This document shows, piece after piece, positions 16,835-23,641 of a stretch of 64,000 nucleotides of DNA (within the stretch, counting starts at the first letter, position 1; every line of letters starts with the position of its first letter). Origin of the DNA: Planctomycetota bacterium (GTDB lineage: Bacteria; Planctomycetota; UBA1135; UBA2386). Below the pieces are notes generated by a model. That model did no database searches. It saw nothing but the letters and a program-made list of their open reading frames with translations, and was not told the DNA's origin. The translations under genes and the position numbers were made by a program. The stretch spans positions 1 through 64,000 of the forward strand of contig JALORC010000004.1 of NCBI GenBank assembly GCA_025459175.1, in the 5' to 3' direction.

Positions 16835-17911
16835 ATGGCTCCCGTCGCTTCGTCGCCTCGTCCGGCAGGTGACAAGGGGCCGCCGCCGTCGGCGATCGAC
16901 ATCGGCGTGGTCGTGATCGGGCGCAACGAGGGCGAACGTCTGCGTCGTTGCCTGCGTTCACTCGGCGAACGGGTGCGCCGCACGGTCTACGTCGACTCCG
17001 GTTCGACCGACGACAGCGTCGCGTTCGCGCGTGGACTCGGGGCCGCGGTGGTGGCGCTCGACACCTCGATCCCGTTCACCGCGGCGCGCGCTCGCAACGA
17101 GGGCTTTGCCGCGTTCCATGTCGATGGTGGCGACGGCCCGGAGTTCGTGCAGTTCGTCGACGGCGACTGCGAAGTGGAGGATGGCTGGATCGAACGGGCC
17201 GCCGCCGAGCTGCGACAGCGCGACGACGTCGCGGTGGTGTTCGGCCGCCGGCGCGAGCGTTCGCCGGAGGTTTCGCCCTACAACCGCCTGTGTGACCTCG
17301 AATGGGACGTGCCGCCGGGTGAGGTCCTGTCGTGCGGCGGCGACGCACTGATGCGAGGCAAGGCGCTGCGATCCGTCGATGGCTTCGACGCCCGACTGAT
17401 CGCCGGCGAGGAACCGGATCTGTGCCTGCGTTTGCGCGAGCACGGCTGGCGGATCCTCTGCATCGCGGCACCGATGACGGTGCACGATGCCGCGCTGCAC
17501 CGGTTCGCACAGTGGTGGCGCCGGGCACTGCGTGCCGGTTACGTCGAGGCCGAGGGCCTCGCCGACCACGGCAACCGCTATCCGCGTCGCCGTTCCGTCT
17601 GGAGCAACCTGTTCTGGGTGCTGGTGGTCGCGTTCGGCAGCCTTGTCGTCGTCGCGTGGTGTCTGTGGCACGGTCAACGACTGGCTGCGGCCGCTGCGCT
17701 GCTGGCGGCGATGTCGCTCCACGTCGTGTCATGGTGGCGGATCCGCGGCGGTGCACTGCGCCGCTGGTCGCCGCGCGACGCGACGCTCTATGCGACCTTC
17801 TGTGTGCTGGCTCGCTGGCCGGCGGTGCAAGGCATGATGGTCTACTGCTGGCGCCGGCTGTGGCGCCACGAGCGGCGGCTCATCGAGTACAAGCAGGGAC
17901 CGCCGCGCTGA
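16835..17911 (+). CDS. Family 2 glycosyltransferase with C-terminal membrane segments
   Basis: A 358-residue GT2 enzyme. The start is the ATG at 16835, which leaves about 28 residues before the first catalytic strand; the track ORF's earlier start overlaps the Wzz-like gene. Motifs: IGVVVIGRNEGERLRRCLRSL, VYVDSGSTDDSV, and VQFVDGDCEVEDGW with the D-G-D metal site. GGDALMRGKALRSVDGFDARLIAGEEPDLCLRLREHGW is the GG...ED acceptor segment, here with EEPD. Two hydrophobic segments around 245-290 anchor it to the inner membrane. Its place after the Wzz-like gene suggests repeat-unit synthesis. Substrates are unknown. Confidence 0.83.
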   Translation: MAPVASSPRPAGDKGPPPSAIDIGVVVIGRNEGERLRRCLRSLGERVRRTVYVDSGSTDDSVAFARGLGAAVVALDTSIPFTAARARNEGFAAFHVDGGDGPEFVQFVDGDCEVEDGWIERAAAELRQRDDVAVVFGRRRERSPEVSPYNRLCDLEWDVPPGEVLSCGGDALMRGKALRSVDGFDARLIAGEEPDLCLRLREHGWRILCIAAPMTVHDAALHRFAQWWRRALRAGYVEAEGLADHGNRYPRRRSVWSNLFWVLVVAFGSLVVVAWCLWHGQRLAAAAALLAAMSLHVVSWWRIRGGALRRWSPRDATLYATFCVLARWPAVQGMMVYCWRRLWRHERRLIEYKQGPPR

Positions 17912-17919
17912 ACGAGGCA

Positions 17920-17936
17920 TGGTCGGGCGCCGACCA
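17920..17936 (+). terminator. Hairpin after the GT2 gene
   Basis: TGGTCGG-GCG-CCGACCA is a perfect 7-bp stem with a 3-nt loop starting 9 bp after the stop. It lacks a clear T run. The remaining gap up to 18206 shows no convincing ORF or other site. Confidence 0.4.
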
Positions 17937-18206
17937 GATTGCCGCGGCCCTGGCCGTCGTGCACAGAGGTGTCGGTGAACGGCCCTCCGTCGTGGCCATG
18001 CAGGCGATGGCAAGGCCGGGTCCGGTCGTCGCGCACGCTGCTGCTGCTGTCGCGGCCACCGCGTCGTGGCGGGTGCGAGCGACATCGCCGGCGCCGAGAG
18101 CCCGGGCCCAGCCAGTTGACGCCAATCCCCGCAACTGGTCACCTGCTCGGCCGCGCTTTCCTGGCCGTGTCGCGCTCGGGGCGAACTCCGGCCGATGCCC
18201 TGATCC

Positions 18207-19139
18207 ATGGTTCCCGACCTCTCGATCGTCGTGCTGTCGTGGAACACGGCGGACCTGCTGCATGCTTGCCTGCGGTCGCTCCAGGCGGACAGCTCGGCGC
18301 TGACACGTGAGATCATCGTCGTCGACAATGCGAGTGCCGATCGTTCGGCCGACATGGTGGCAGAACGGTTCCCGGCCGCGAAGCTGATCCGCAATCCTGC
18401 CAACCTCCTCTACTCGGAGGGCAACAACATCGGGGCGCGGGCGGCGAGCGGGCGGTTCCTGTGTTTGCTGAACTCGGATACCGAAGTGTCGCCCGGTGCG
18501 CTCGATCAGTTGGTCGGATACCTGCAGCAGCACTCCGACTGTGGGATGGTCGGACCGAAGCTGGTGAATCCGGATGGCAGTGTGCAGACCGGTTGCCGTC
18601 GGTTCCCGACCCTGGCGGAGGCTTTCTGGGCGTGGGGCTGGCTGCGGCGGACCGGGCCTGGCCGGCGCGCCGAGGCCAGGGCGCGCATGCAGGATTTCGA
18701 TCACCTGACCAGCCGCGACGTCGAGCAGCCGCTCGGTGCCTGCATGATGTTGCACCGCGAGGAGTTCCTGCGCCTGGGTGGGCTCGATCCGGTGTTGAGC
18801 CTGTTCTACAACGACGTCGACCTCTGCCTGCAGCTGGCGCACCGCGGTCGACGGGTGCACTACCTCGCATCGGCGGTGGTGATGCACCATCACGGCGCGT
18901 CGACCAAGAAGCGCGTGGAGGAGTTCGGCAGTCCGCTGTGGAACTCCAATCGCATCGCGTTCTATCGCAAGCATCACGGCTGGCTCGCGGCGCTCGCCGT
19001 GCGCGGCATGCTCTTGCTGTCGCTGGTCTGCATGTTCTTCCGCATCCTGCTCGGCCGGCGCAGCTGGGCCGAGAAACGTGAGGTGCTCGGGCGGTTCCGG
19101 ACGTTCGCGTCCCGCAGCCTCCGGGGAGGCCGCTCGTGA
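18207..19139 (+). CDS. Family 2 glycosyltransferase, rhamnosyltransferase-like
   Basis: A 310-residue GT2 enzyme of the WbbL/rhamnosyltransferase-like group. Motifs: LSIVVLSWNTADLLHACLRSL, IIVVDNASADRS, LIRNPANLLYSEGNNIGARAASGRFLCLLNSDTEVSPGAL with the N-S-D metal site, and the acceptor segment GACMMLHREEFLRLGGLDPVLSLFYNDVDLCLQLAHRG. A hydrophobic stretch near 265-288 (ALAVRGMLLLSLVCMFFRILL) suggests membrane attachment. The ATG at 18207 starts five residues before the first beta strand, as usual for the family. It lies 46 bp upstream of the GT4 gene on the same strand, so both are probably co-transcribed. Confidence 0.85.
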   Translation: MVPDLSIVVLSWNTADLLHACLRSLQADSSALTREIIVVDNASADRSADMVAERFPAAKLIRNPANLLYSEGNNIGARAASGRFLCLLNSDTEVSPGALDQLVGYLQQHSDCGMVGPKLVNPDGSVQTGCRRFPTLAEAFWAWGWLRRTGPGRRAEARARMQDFDHLTSRDVEQPLGACMMLHREEFLRLGGLDPVLSLFYNDVDLCLQLAHRGRRVHYLASAVVMHHHGASTKKRVEEFGSPLWNSNRIAFYRKHHGWLAALAVRGMLLLSLVCMFFRILLGRRSWAEKREVLGRFRTFASRSLRGGRS

Positions 19140-19185
19140 CCGAGGTCGTCGACGAGCCGTTCGTGGGGCGCCGTGGGGTGTCGTC

Positions 19186-20487
19186 GTGAGCCGGCCCGAG
19201 GCGCGCTACCTGATGGTGCTGCCGGTGCCGTTCCGGCCGCTCGGCCGCGGCAGGTTCGCCGTCGAGAGCGCGTTCGCCGAGCATCTTCGCCTGTTGCTGC
19301 AAAGTCTGCGGCCGCAGGTGGAGCGCATCGAGGTGCTGGCGCCGGTGATGGACCAGAAGTCGTTCGATGCCCTGCACACCTCGCTGGCCGAGTTGCACGA
19401 AGAGCGCGACGGAGTCGAGTTCACGCCCGCCTATTCGTTGCCGCGCGGCACGCTGCATCATCTGTTCGCCTTGCCGCGGCTCGCCTGGATGCTCTGGCGC
19501 GCGGTCGGGCGCTGCGGCTACGTGCACGGTGGCCCGTCCTCGCTGACGCGACCCTTCCAGAACCTGGCGCTGTTGTTCGGCTGGATGCGTCGCCGCACCA
19601 CCGTGTTCGTCACCGACATCGACCAGCGCGAATCCCCGCGCATGAGCCTGTCGACCGGGATCTGCTCGTACGGCGCCTATCTCCGGGCTCACTACGTGCA
19701 TCGCCCCTGGTTCGTGCTGCAGCTGTGGCTCGCGGTCCGACTCTGCTCGACGCTGTTCCTGAAGGGGCGGGCGTTGGTCGCCGACTACGGGCGCGGCCTT
19801 TCTCACGTGCACTACCTGCTCGACTGCGCGCATTCACGGGATCACGTGCTGGCCGCGGATCGGTTGGCGGCCAAATGCCGGCGCATCGCCGACGAACGGC
19901 GGCCGCTGCGCGCCTGCTACTTCGGGCGTCTGGTCGCCTACAAGGGCGTCGACCGGATGCTGTCGGCGATCGCGATCGCGTGTCAGGGCGGCGCCGACAT
20001 CACGTTCGATGTCTACGGTGCCGGCGAGTGCGAGCCGGCGCTGCGCCTGCAGGTTGCCCAGCTCGGTCTGGAGCAGGTCGTGTCCTTCCACGGCCCGAAA
20101 CCCTATGGCCACGAGCTCTTCGCCGAGCTGGAGCAGTGCGACCTGCTGCTGGCCGCCGGATTGGCCCAGGACACCCCGCGCAGCGCGATCGATGCGCAGG
20201 CGGCGGGGATGGGTGTTCTGGCCTTCAATACCTACTACTACCGCGAGCTGCAGCAGCAGGGAGCCGGGGTGGAGCTGGTGCAGTGGCCCGATGTCGCGGC
20301 GCTGGCAGTGGCGCTGCAAGGCCTCGCCGGGCACCGCGATCGCGTGGCGGCGCTGTCGCGGCGAGCGATCGAGTTCGCGCGGCACAACACCCAGGAGGAC
20401 TGGTTGCGCCTGCGTGCCCAGTGGACCCTCGGCAGGTCAGCGGCGGCAGCTCCGGCGCCTGCCGCAGTGCCGTCTCAGCGGACGTAG
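19186..20487 (+). CDS. Family 4-like glycosyltransferase
   Basis: A 433-residue GT-B fold glycosyltransferase. The C-terminal half carries LRACYFGRLVAYKGVDRMLSAI, ITFDVYGAGECEPALRLQVAQLGLEQVVSFHGPKPYGHELFAELEQCDLLLAAGLAQDTPRSAIDAQAAGMGVLAFNT, the donor-binding region of the GT4 group. The expected E-x7-E is altered: PRSAIDAQAAG takes the place of the usual P-E-G...E-A segment. The start is the GTG at 19186 behind a GGGGTG box; no ATG precedes the domain. Its last 13 bp overlap the convergent dehydrogenase-like gene. It closes the exopolysaccharide locus. Confidence 0.75.
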   Translation: MSRPEARYLMVLPVPFRPLGRGRFAVESAFAEHLRLLLQSLRPQVERIEVLAPVMDQKSFDALHTSLAELHEERDGVEFTPAYSLPRGTLHHLFALPRLAWMLWRAVGRCGYVHGGPSSLTRPFQNLALLFGWMRRRTTVFVTDIDQRESPRMSLSTGICSYGAYLRAHYVHRPWFVLQLWLAVRLCSTLFLKGRALVADYGRGLSHVHYLLDCAHSRDHVLAADRLAAKCRRIADERRPLRACYFGRLVAYKGVDRMLSAIAIACQGGADITFDVYGAGECEPALRLQVAQLGLEQVVSFHGPKPYGHELFAELEQCDLLLAAGLAQDTPRSAIDAQAAGMGVLAFNTYYYRELQQQGAGVELVQWPDVAALAVALQGLAGHRDRVAALSRRAIEFARHNTQEDWLRLRAQWTLGRSAAAAPAPAAVPSQRT

Positions 20488-21908
20488 TGCGTCGCCGTGT
20501 TGGTGAGCACGTGCGCGGAGGTCGTCAGATCCAGCCGCAGCGCCTGCGCATGCAGGGGCAGGCCGACGAAGGCCGGCGCGGGCGCCAGCGAGAGGCCCTG
20601 GTAGACCCGTTGGTCCGCGGCGACGAACTGCAGCGGCAACAGCGCATCGGCGGGGGTGCCGATCATGCCCCACTGGGTCGGGATGCCGGGCTGGAACAGC
20701 GTCATGCCGAGCCAGGGCACCAGCAGGTCGCCATTGTTGCCGGTCATGCCGAGGGTCAGCGAGCCACCCGACGACGGTCCGGTCACTGCCATCATGCTCA
20801 GCGACGGCGTCGGGGTGGCGCTGTAGACGTAGCGCGCCACGCTGTTGGCGCCGTTCAGCGACTGCCCGTGCAGGATCCACAGGTTGCCGTCCGGGCCGAG
20901 CTGGATGTCGAACGAGTTCGAGTGGTCCGCGAACATCGTGTTCGACAGCACGGTGCTGCCGTCCGCCGACAGCACGATGCGGCGCACGGTGCCGTCCAGC
21001 CAGTGGCACAAGAACAGATTGCCTTCGTAGCCGGCCGGGTAGTTCGTGCCGGTGTACGACGTGATGCCCGTCAGCACCGGCTGCTGGGTGTAGGTCGCGA
21101 TCGGGTTGATGAACGGCTGCGGGGCGGTGGCACCCTCGTACTGCGGGTAGCCGTAGTTGCCGCCGGCGACGATGCGATTGAGCTCGTCGCCGATCAGGTA
21201 GCCGTTCTCGCTCGAGTAGATCGTGCCCAGCGTGTGGTGCGAGGTGATGCCGAAGCAGTTGCGGATGCCGCGCGCGAACACGGGGCTGCCGGGGAACGGG
21301 TTGTCGCTCGGCACCGTGAGGTTCGGCACGTCGAAGCGCAGGATCTTGCCGGGCCAGACGTTGACGTTCTGGGGCGTCGCGTTGTTGTCGCCGTCGCCGA
21401 CCGAGACGTAGAGCTTGCCGTCGAAGCCGAACGTCATGCGGCCGCCGTTGTGCGTGCGCGTGCCGCTGGTGGGCATCGCCCCGTTGGGGCTGAGCACCGT
21501 GAACTGCGTGCCCGTGCCGCCGATGTCGCTGACCCGCGCGATGCGGTTCTGGCTGCCGTTCGGATCGGTGTAGAACAGGTAGACGTGGCGGTTGCTCAGG
21601 AACTGCGGATCGACGGCGATGCCGAGCAGCCCGCTCTCCCCGGTCGGCATCGACGTGTAGCCGATCTGGAACCACGGCTGCGCCTGCAGGGTGCCGTTCT
21701 GGATCAGGCGGACGTTGCCGGTGCGCCGCTCGCAGACGAACAGGCGGCCATCCGGGGCGAACGCCATCGAGCAGGCGTTGTCGAGCCCGCCGGTGACGAC
21801 AGGCTGGAACTGGAACCCGCTTGGCAGGCTTTGCGCCGGAGCGATAGAGGCGATCAGCGGTAGCAGCGCGAGAGCGGCGCGGCAGCGATTCAGGGACCAG
21901 AGTTGCAT
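20475..21908 (-). CDS. Secreted glucose/sorbosone dehydrogenase-like beta-propeller with C-terminal module
   Basis: A 477-residue exported protein with a signal peptide (RAALALLPLIASIAPAQS). Residues about 28-375 match the PQQ-dependent soluble aldose dehydrogenase (GSDH) propeller: GLDNACSMAFAPDGRLFVCERRTGNVRLI, ESGLLGIAVDPQF, RTHNGGRMTFGFDGKLYVSVGDGDN and NRIVAGGNYGYPQYEG. PQQ binding and sugar oxidation are inferred from family. The last ~110 residues form a separate domain (LGMTLFQPGIPTQWGMIG...LPLHAQALRLDLTT) resembling the C-termini of two other secreted proteins in this window. I start at the ATG at 21908; the track's GTG at 21932 adds eight residues before the signal. It ends inside the 3' end of the convergent GT4 gene. 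Confidence 0.8.
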   Translation of the reverse strand: MQLWSLNRCRAALALLPLIASIAPAQSLPSGFQFQPVVTGGLDNACSMAFAPDGRLFVCERRTGNVRLIQNGTLQAQPWFQIGYTSMPTGESGLLGIAVDPQFLSNRHVYLFYTDPNGSQNRIARVSDIGGTGTQFTVLSPNGAMPTSGTRTHNGGRMTFGFDGKLYVSVGDGDNNATPQNVNVWPGKILRFDVPNLTVPSDNPFPGSPVFARGIRNCFGITSHHTLGTIYSSENGYLIGDELNRIVAGGNYGYPQYEGATAPQPFINPIATYTQQPVLTGITSYTGTNYPAGYEGNLFLCHWLDGTVRRIVLSADGSTVLSNTMFADHSNSFDIQLGPDGNLWILHGQSLNGANSVARYVYSATPTPSLSMMAVTGPSSGGSLTLGMTGNNGDLLVPWLGMTLFQPGIPTQWGMIGTPADALLPLQFVAADQRVYQGLSLAPAPAFVGLPLHAQALRLDLTTSAHVLTNTATHYVR

Positions 21909-22068
21909 AGGCAGGCGCGAATACGCAACCACCCCAGGCTGCCGGTCAGACTTAGTCCGGGCCTTTTCTACCTTTCTCCTCCCACTGATGCGTCGGGCAG
22001 GAACTGGTCCAGAATTTCCCCTACGCCGAGGGCTGCGGTTGCTGGATGCAGAAAATTCAGCCGCGCGA

Positions 22069-22104
22069 TTGTGTCTAGTGTGCTAGCTGTGCTAGAACAG
22101 TTGG
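22069..22104 (+). promoter_or_regulatory. Promoter/operator of the GntR gene with three tandem 9-bp repeats
   Basis: Three consecutive 9-mers, TGTGTCTAG, TGTGCTAGC and TGTGCTAGA (22070-22096), lie just before the GTG at 22105. They overlap a possible -35 (TTGTGT, 22069-22074) and -10 (TAGAAC, 22093-22098) with 18-bp spacing. Initiation about seven bases after the -10 would fall at the GTG, giving a leaderless mRNA. Repeats over a promoter next to a GntR gene are what an autoregulatory operator looks like. Confidence 0.45.
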
Positions 22105-22506
22105 GTGATCCTACGAATCGACCCTCGCGCCGCCGAGCCGCTGTACGAGCAGGTGGTGTTCGCGGTGAAGAACGCGGTCGCCAAGGGCACCGCCAAGGCC
22201 GGCGATCGACTCCCGAGCGTGCGGGAACTCGCGCGCGACCTGGCGATCAATCCGAACACGGTCGTGCGGGCGTATGAGCTGTTGGAGCGCGAAGGGGTCA
22301 TCGTGCGGCGGCAGGGCGCGGGTTGCTTCCTGACCGGGCACCACAGTCATCTGTCGACGCACGAGCGCCGCAAGCAACTGCACGACCTGCTGGCGCGCGC
22401 GGTCACCGAGGCCTTCCACCTCGGCTTCCAGGCCGCCGACATCGAGAAGGTGATGGCGGCGTGTCTGGAGGAAGTCTCGTTCCCCGAGCGCAAGGAGCAC
22501 TCATGA
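22105..22506 (+). CDS. GntR-family transcriptional regulator, YtrA type
   Basis: A 133-residue DNA-binding regulator. The N-terminal winged helix-turn-helix (about 10-75) reads PLYEQVVFAVKNAVAKGTAKAGDRLPSVRELARDLAINPNTVVRAYELLEREGVIVRRQGAGCFL, a strong GntR match. The short C-terminal region of about 55 residues is typical of the YtrA subfamily, which commonly controls an ABC transporter encoded right downstream and represses itself. Here no transporter follows; only an 8-codon ORF overlaps the stop. The GTG start lies immediately after tandem CTAG-containing repeats that are a likely operator. Confidence 0.88.
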   Translation: MILRIDPRAAEPLYEQVVFAVKNAVAKGTAKAGDRLPSVRELARDLAINPNTVVRAYELLEREGVIVRRQGAGCFLTGHHSHLSTHERRKQLHDLLARAVTEAFHLGFQAADIEKVMAACLEEVSFPERKEHS

Positions 22507-22529
22507 GCGATGTCGTCGTTCGCGCGTGA
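22503..22529 (+). pseudogene. Possible 5' remnant of an ABC transporter gene
   Basis: ATG at 22503 overlaps the GntR stop (ATGA) and encodes only MSDVVVRA before a TGA. YtrA-type regulators are usually followed, with this kind of overlap, by an ABC ATPase gene that begins with a similar short strand. The sequence then runs directly into the 3' end of convergent moaA. A deletion that removed the transporter is a plausible reading; a chance mini-ORF is the alternative. Confidence 0.35.
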
Positions 22530-22538
22530 GCAGCCCGC

Positions 22539-23564
22539 TCAGCCGCCGCGCGTGTGCATCTCGAGATGCGGGTCCTGCCGCAGCGTGCTGACCGGCGCCA
22601 TCGGCATCCGCAACGGCATCGCCGCGCGTTCTTCGGCGCCGCGATCGGTTCGCCCGGTCCACACGTCGAGGATCGTCTGCCGGATCACCGCGTCGCTGGC
22701 GCCGCCGCGCAGCAGCGCGCGCAGGTCCGTGCCGGTGGTCGCGTAGAGGCACGTGTACCACATGCCGTCCGCGGTCAGTCGCGCGCGATCGCACGTCGCG
22801 CAGAACGGTTGCGTCACCGAACTGATGATGCCGAACGTGGTGCCGTCCCCGAGCCGGAACCGTTCCGCCGGCGCGCTGTCGGTGCGCGGCAGTTCGGTGA
22901 TCGGCCCGTGGCTCGCGGCCAGCAGCTCCAGCATGCGCGCGCGAGAGACGACCCGATCCAGCCGCCAGTGCGTGGCGCCACCGACGTCCATGTATTCGAT
23001 GAAGCGCAGCTCCGCGCCGACCGAACGGGCGTAGCCGAGCAGCGCCGCCAGCTCGCCGTCGTTGACGCCGGCGATCACGACGGTGTCGATCTTCAGCTCC
23101 TCGAAGCCGGCCTCGCGCGCGGCCTGGATGCCGTCGAGCACGCGGTGATGGTCCGGCCGTCGCGATAGCATCTTGAACGTCTCGGCATCGAGCGTGTCGA
23201 GGCTCACCGTCAGCCGATGCAGACCCGCCTCACGCAGCGCCCGGGCGTGTTCGCGCAGCAGCACGCCGTTGCTGGTCATCGCCAGATCGCGCAGCGCGGG
23301 CCGCTGCGCCAGCATGCGCACCAGCACCGGCAGCTCGGCGCGCAGCAGCGGTTCGCCGCCGGTCAGCCGCACCTTGTCGACCCCGAGCGTGACGAAGATG
23401 TCGACCAACCGCATCGTCTCCTCGAACGTGAGCACGTTCGACTTCGGCAGCCAGACATACTCCTCCTCGGGCATGCAGTACTGGCAGCGCAGGTTGCAGC
23501 GGTCGGTCACCGACAGGCGCAGGTTGCGCAGCGGGCGGCCGAAGCGATCGGGGACGGGAGGCAT
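22539..23564 (-). CDS. moaA: GTP 3',8-cyclase MoaA (molybdenum cofactor biosynthesis)
   Basis: Radical SAM enzyme that, with MoaC, converts GTP to cyclic pyranopterin monophosphate in molybdenum cofactor synthesis. The 341-residue length is normal. The N-terminal [4Fe-4S] motif is C23-x3-C27-x2-C30 (DRCNLRCQYC), LTGGEPLLR is the SAM-binding GGE motif, and the C-terminal cluster uses C255, C258 and C272 (FCATCDRARLTADGMWYTC). The protein ends in Gly-Gly, as functional MoaA does. The start ATG at 23564 gives the short lead MPPVPDRFGRP; the track's 963-residue ORF is an open-frame extension antisense to other readings. No other moa gene is nearby. Confidence 0.93.
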   Translation of the reverse strand: MPPVPDRFGRPLRNLRLSVTDRCNLRCQYCMPEEEYVWLPKSNVLTFEETMRLVDIFVTLGVDKVRLTGGEPLLRAELPVLVRMLAQRPALRDLAMTSNGVLLREHARALREAGLHRLTVSLDTLDAETFKMLSRRPDHHRVLDGIQAAREAGFEELKIDTVVIAGVNDGELAALLGYARSVGAELRFIEYMDVGGATHWRLDRVVSRARMLELLAASHGPITELPRTDSAPAERFRLGDGTTFGIISSVTQPFCATCDRARLTADGMWYTCLYATTGTDLRALLRGGASDAVIRQTILDVWTGRTDRGAEERAAMPLRMPMAPVSTLRQDPHLEMHTRGG

Positions 23565-23641
23565 GCGGGGGTGAGGACCATACCCGCGCGGCCTGGCAGG
23601 GGAACCGCCTCGCTCCGCCGCGCCGCCGGGGTGCCGGAAGC

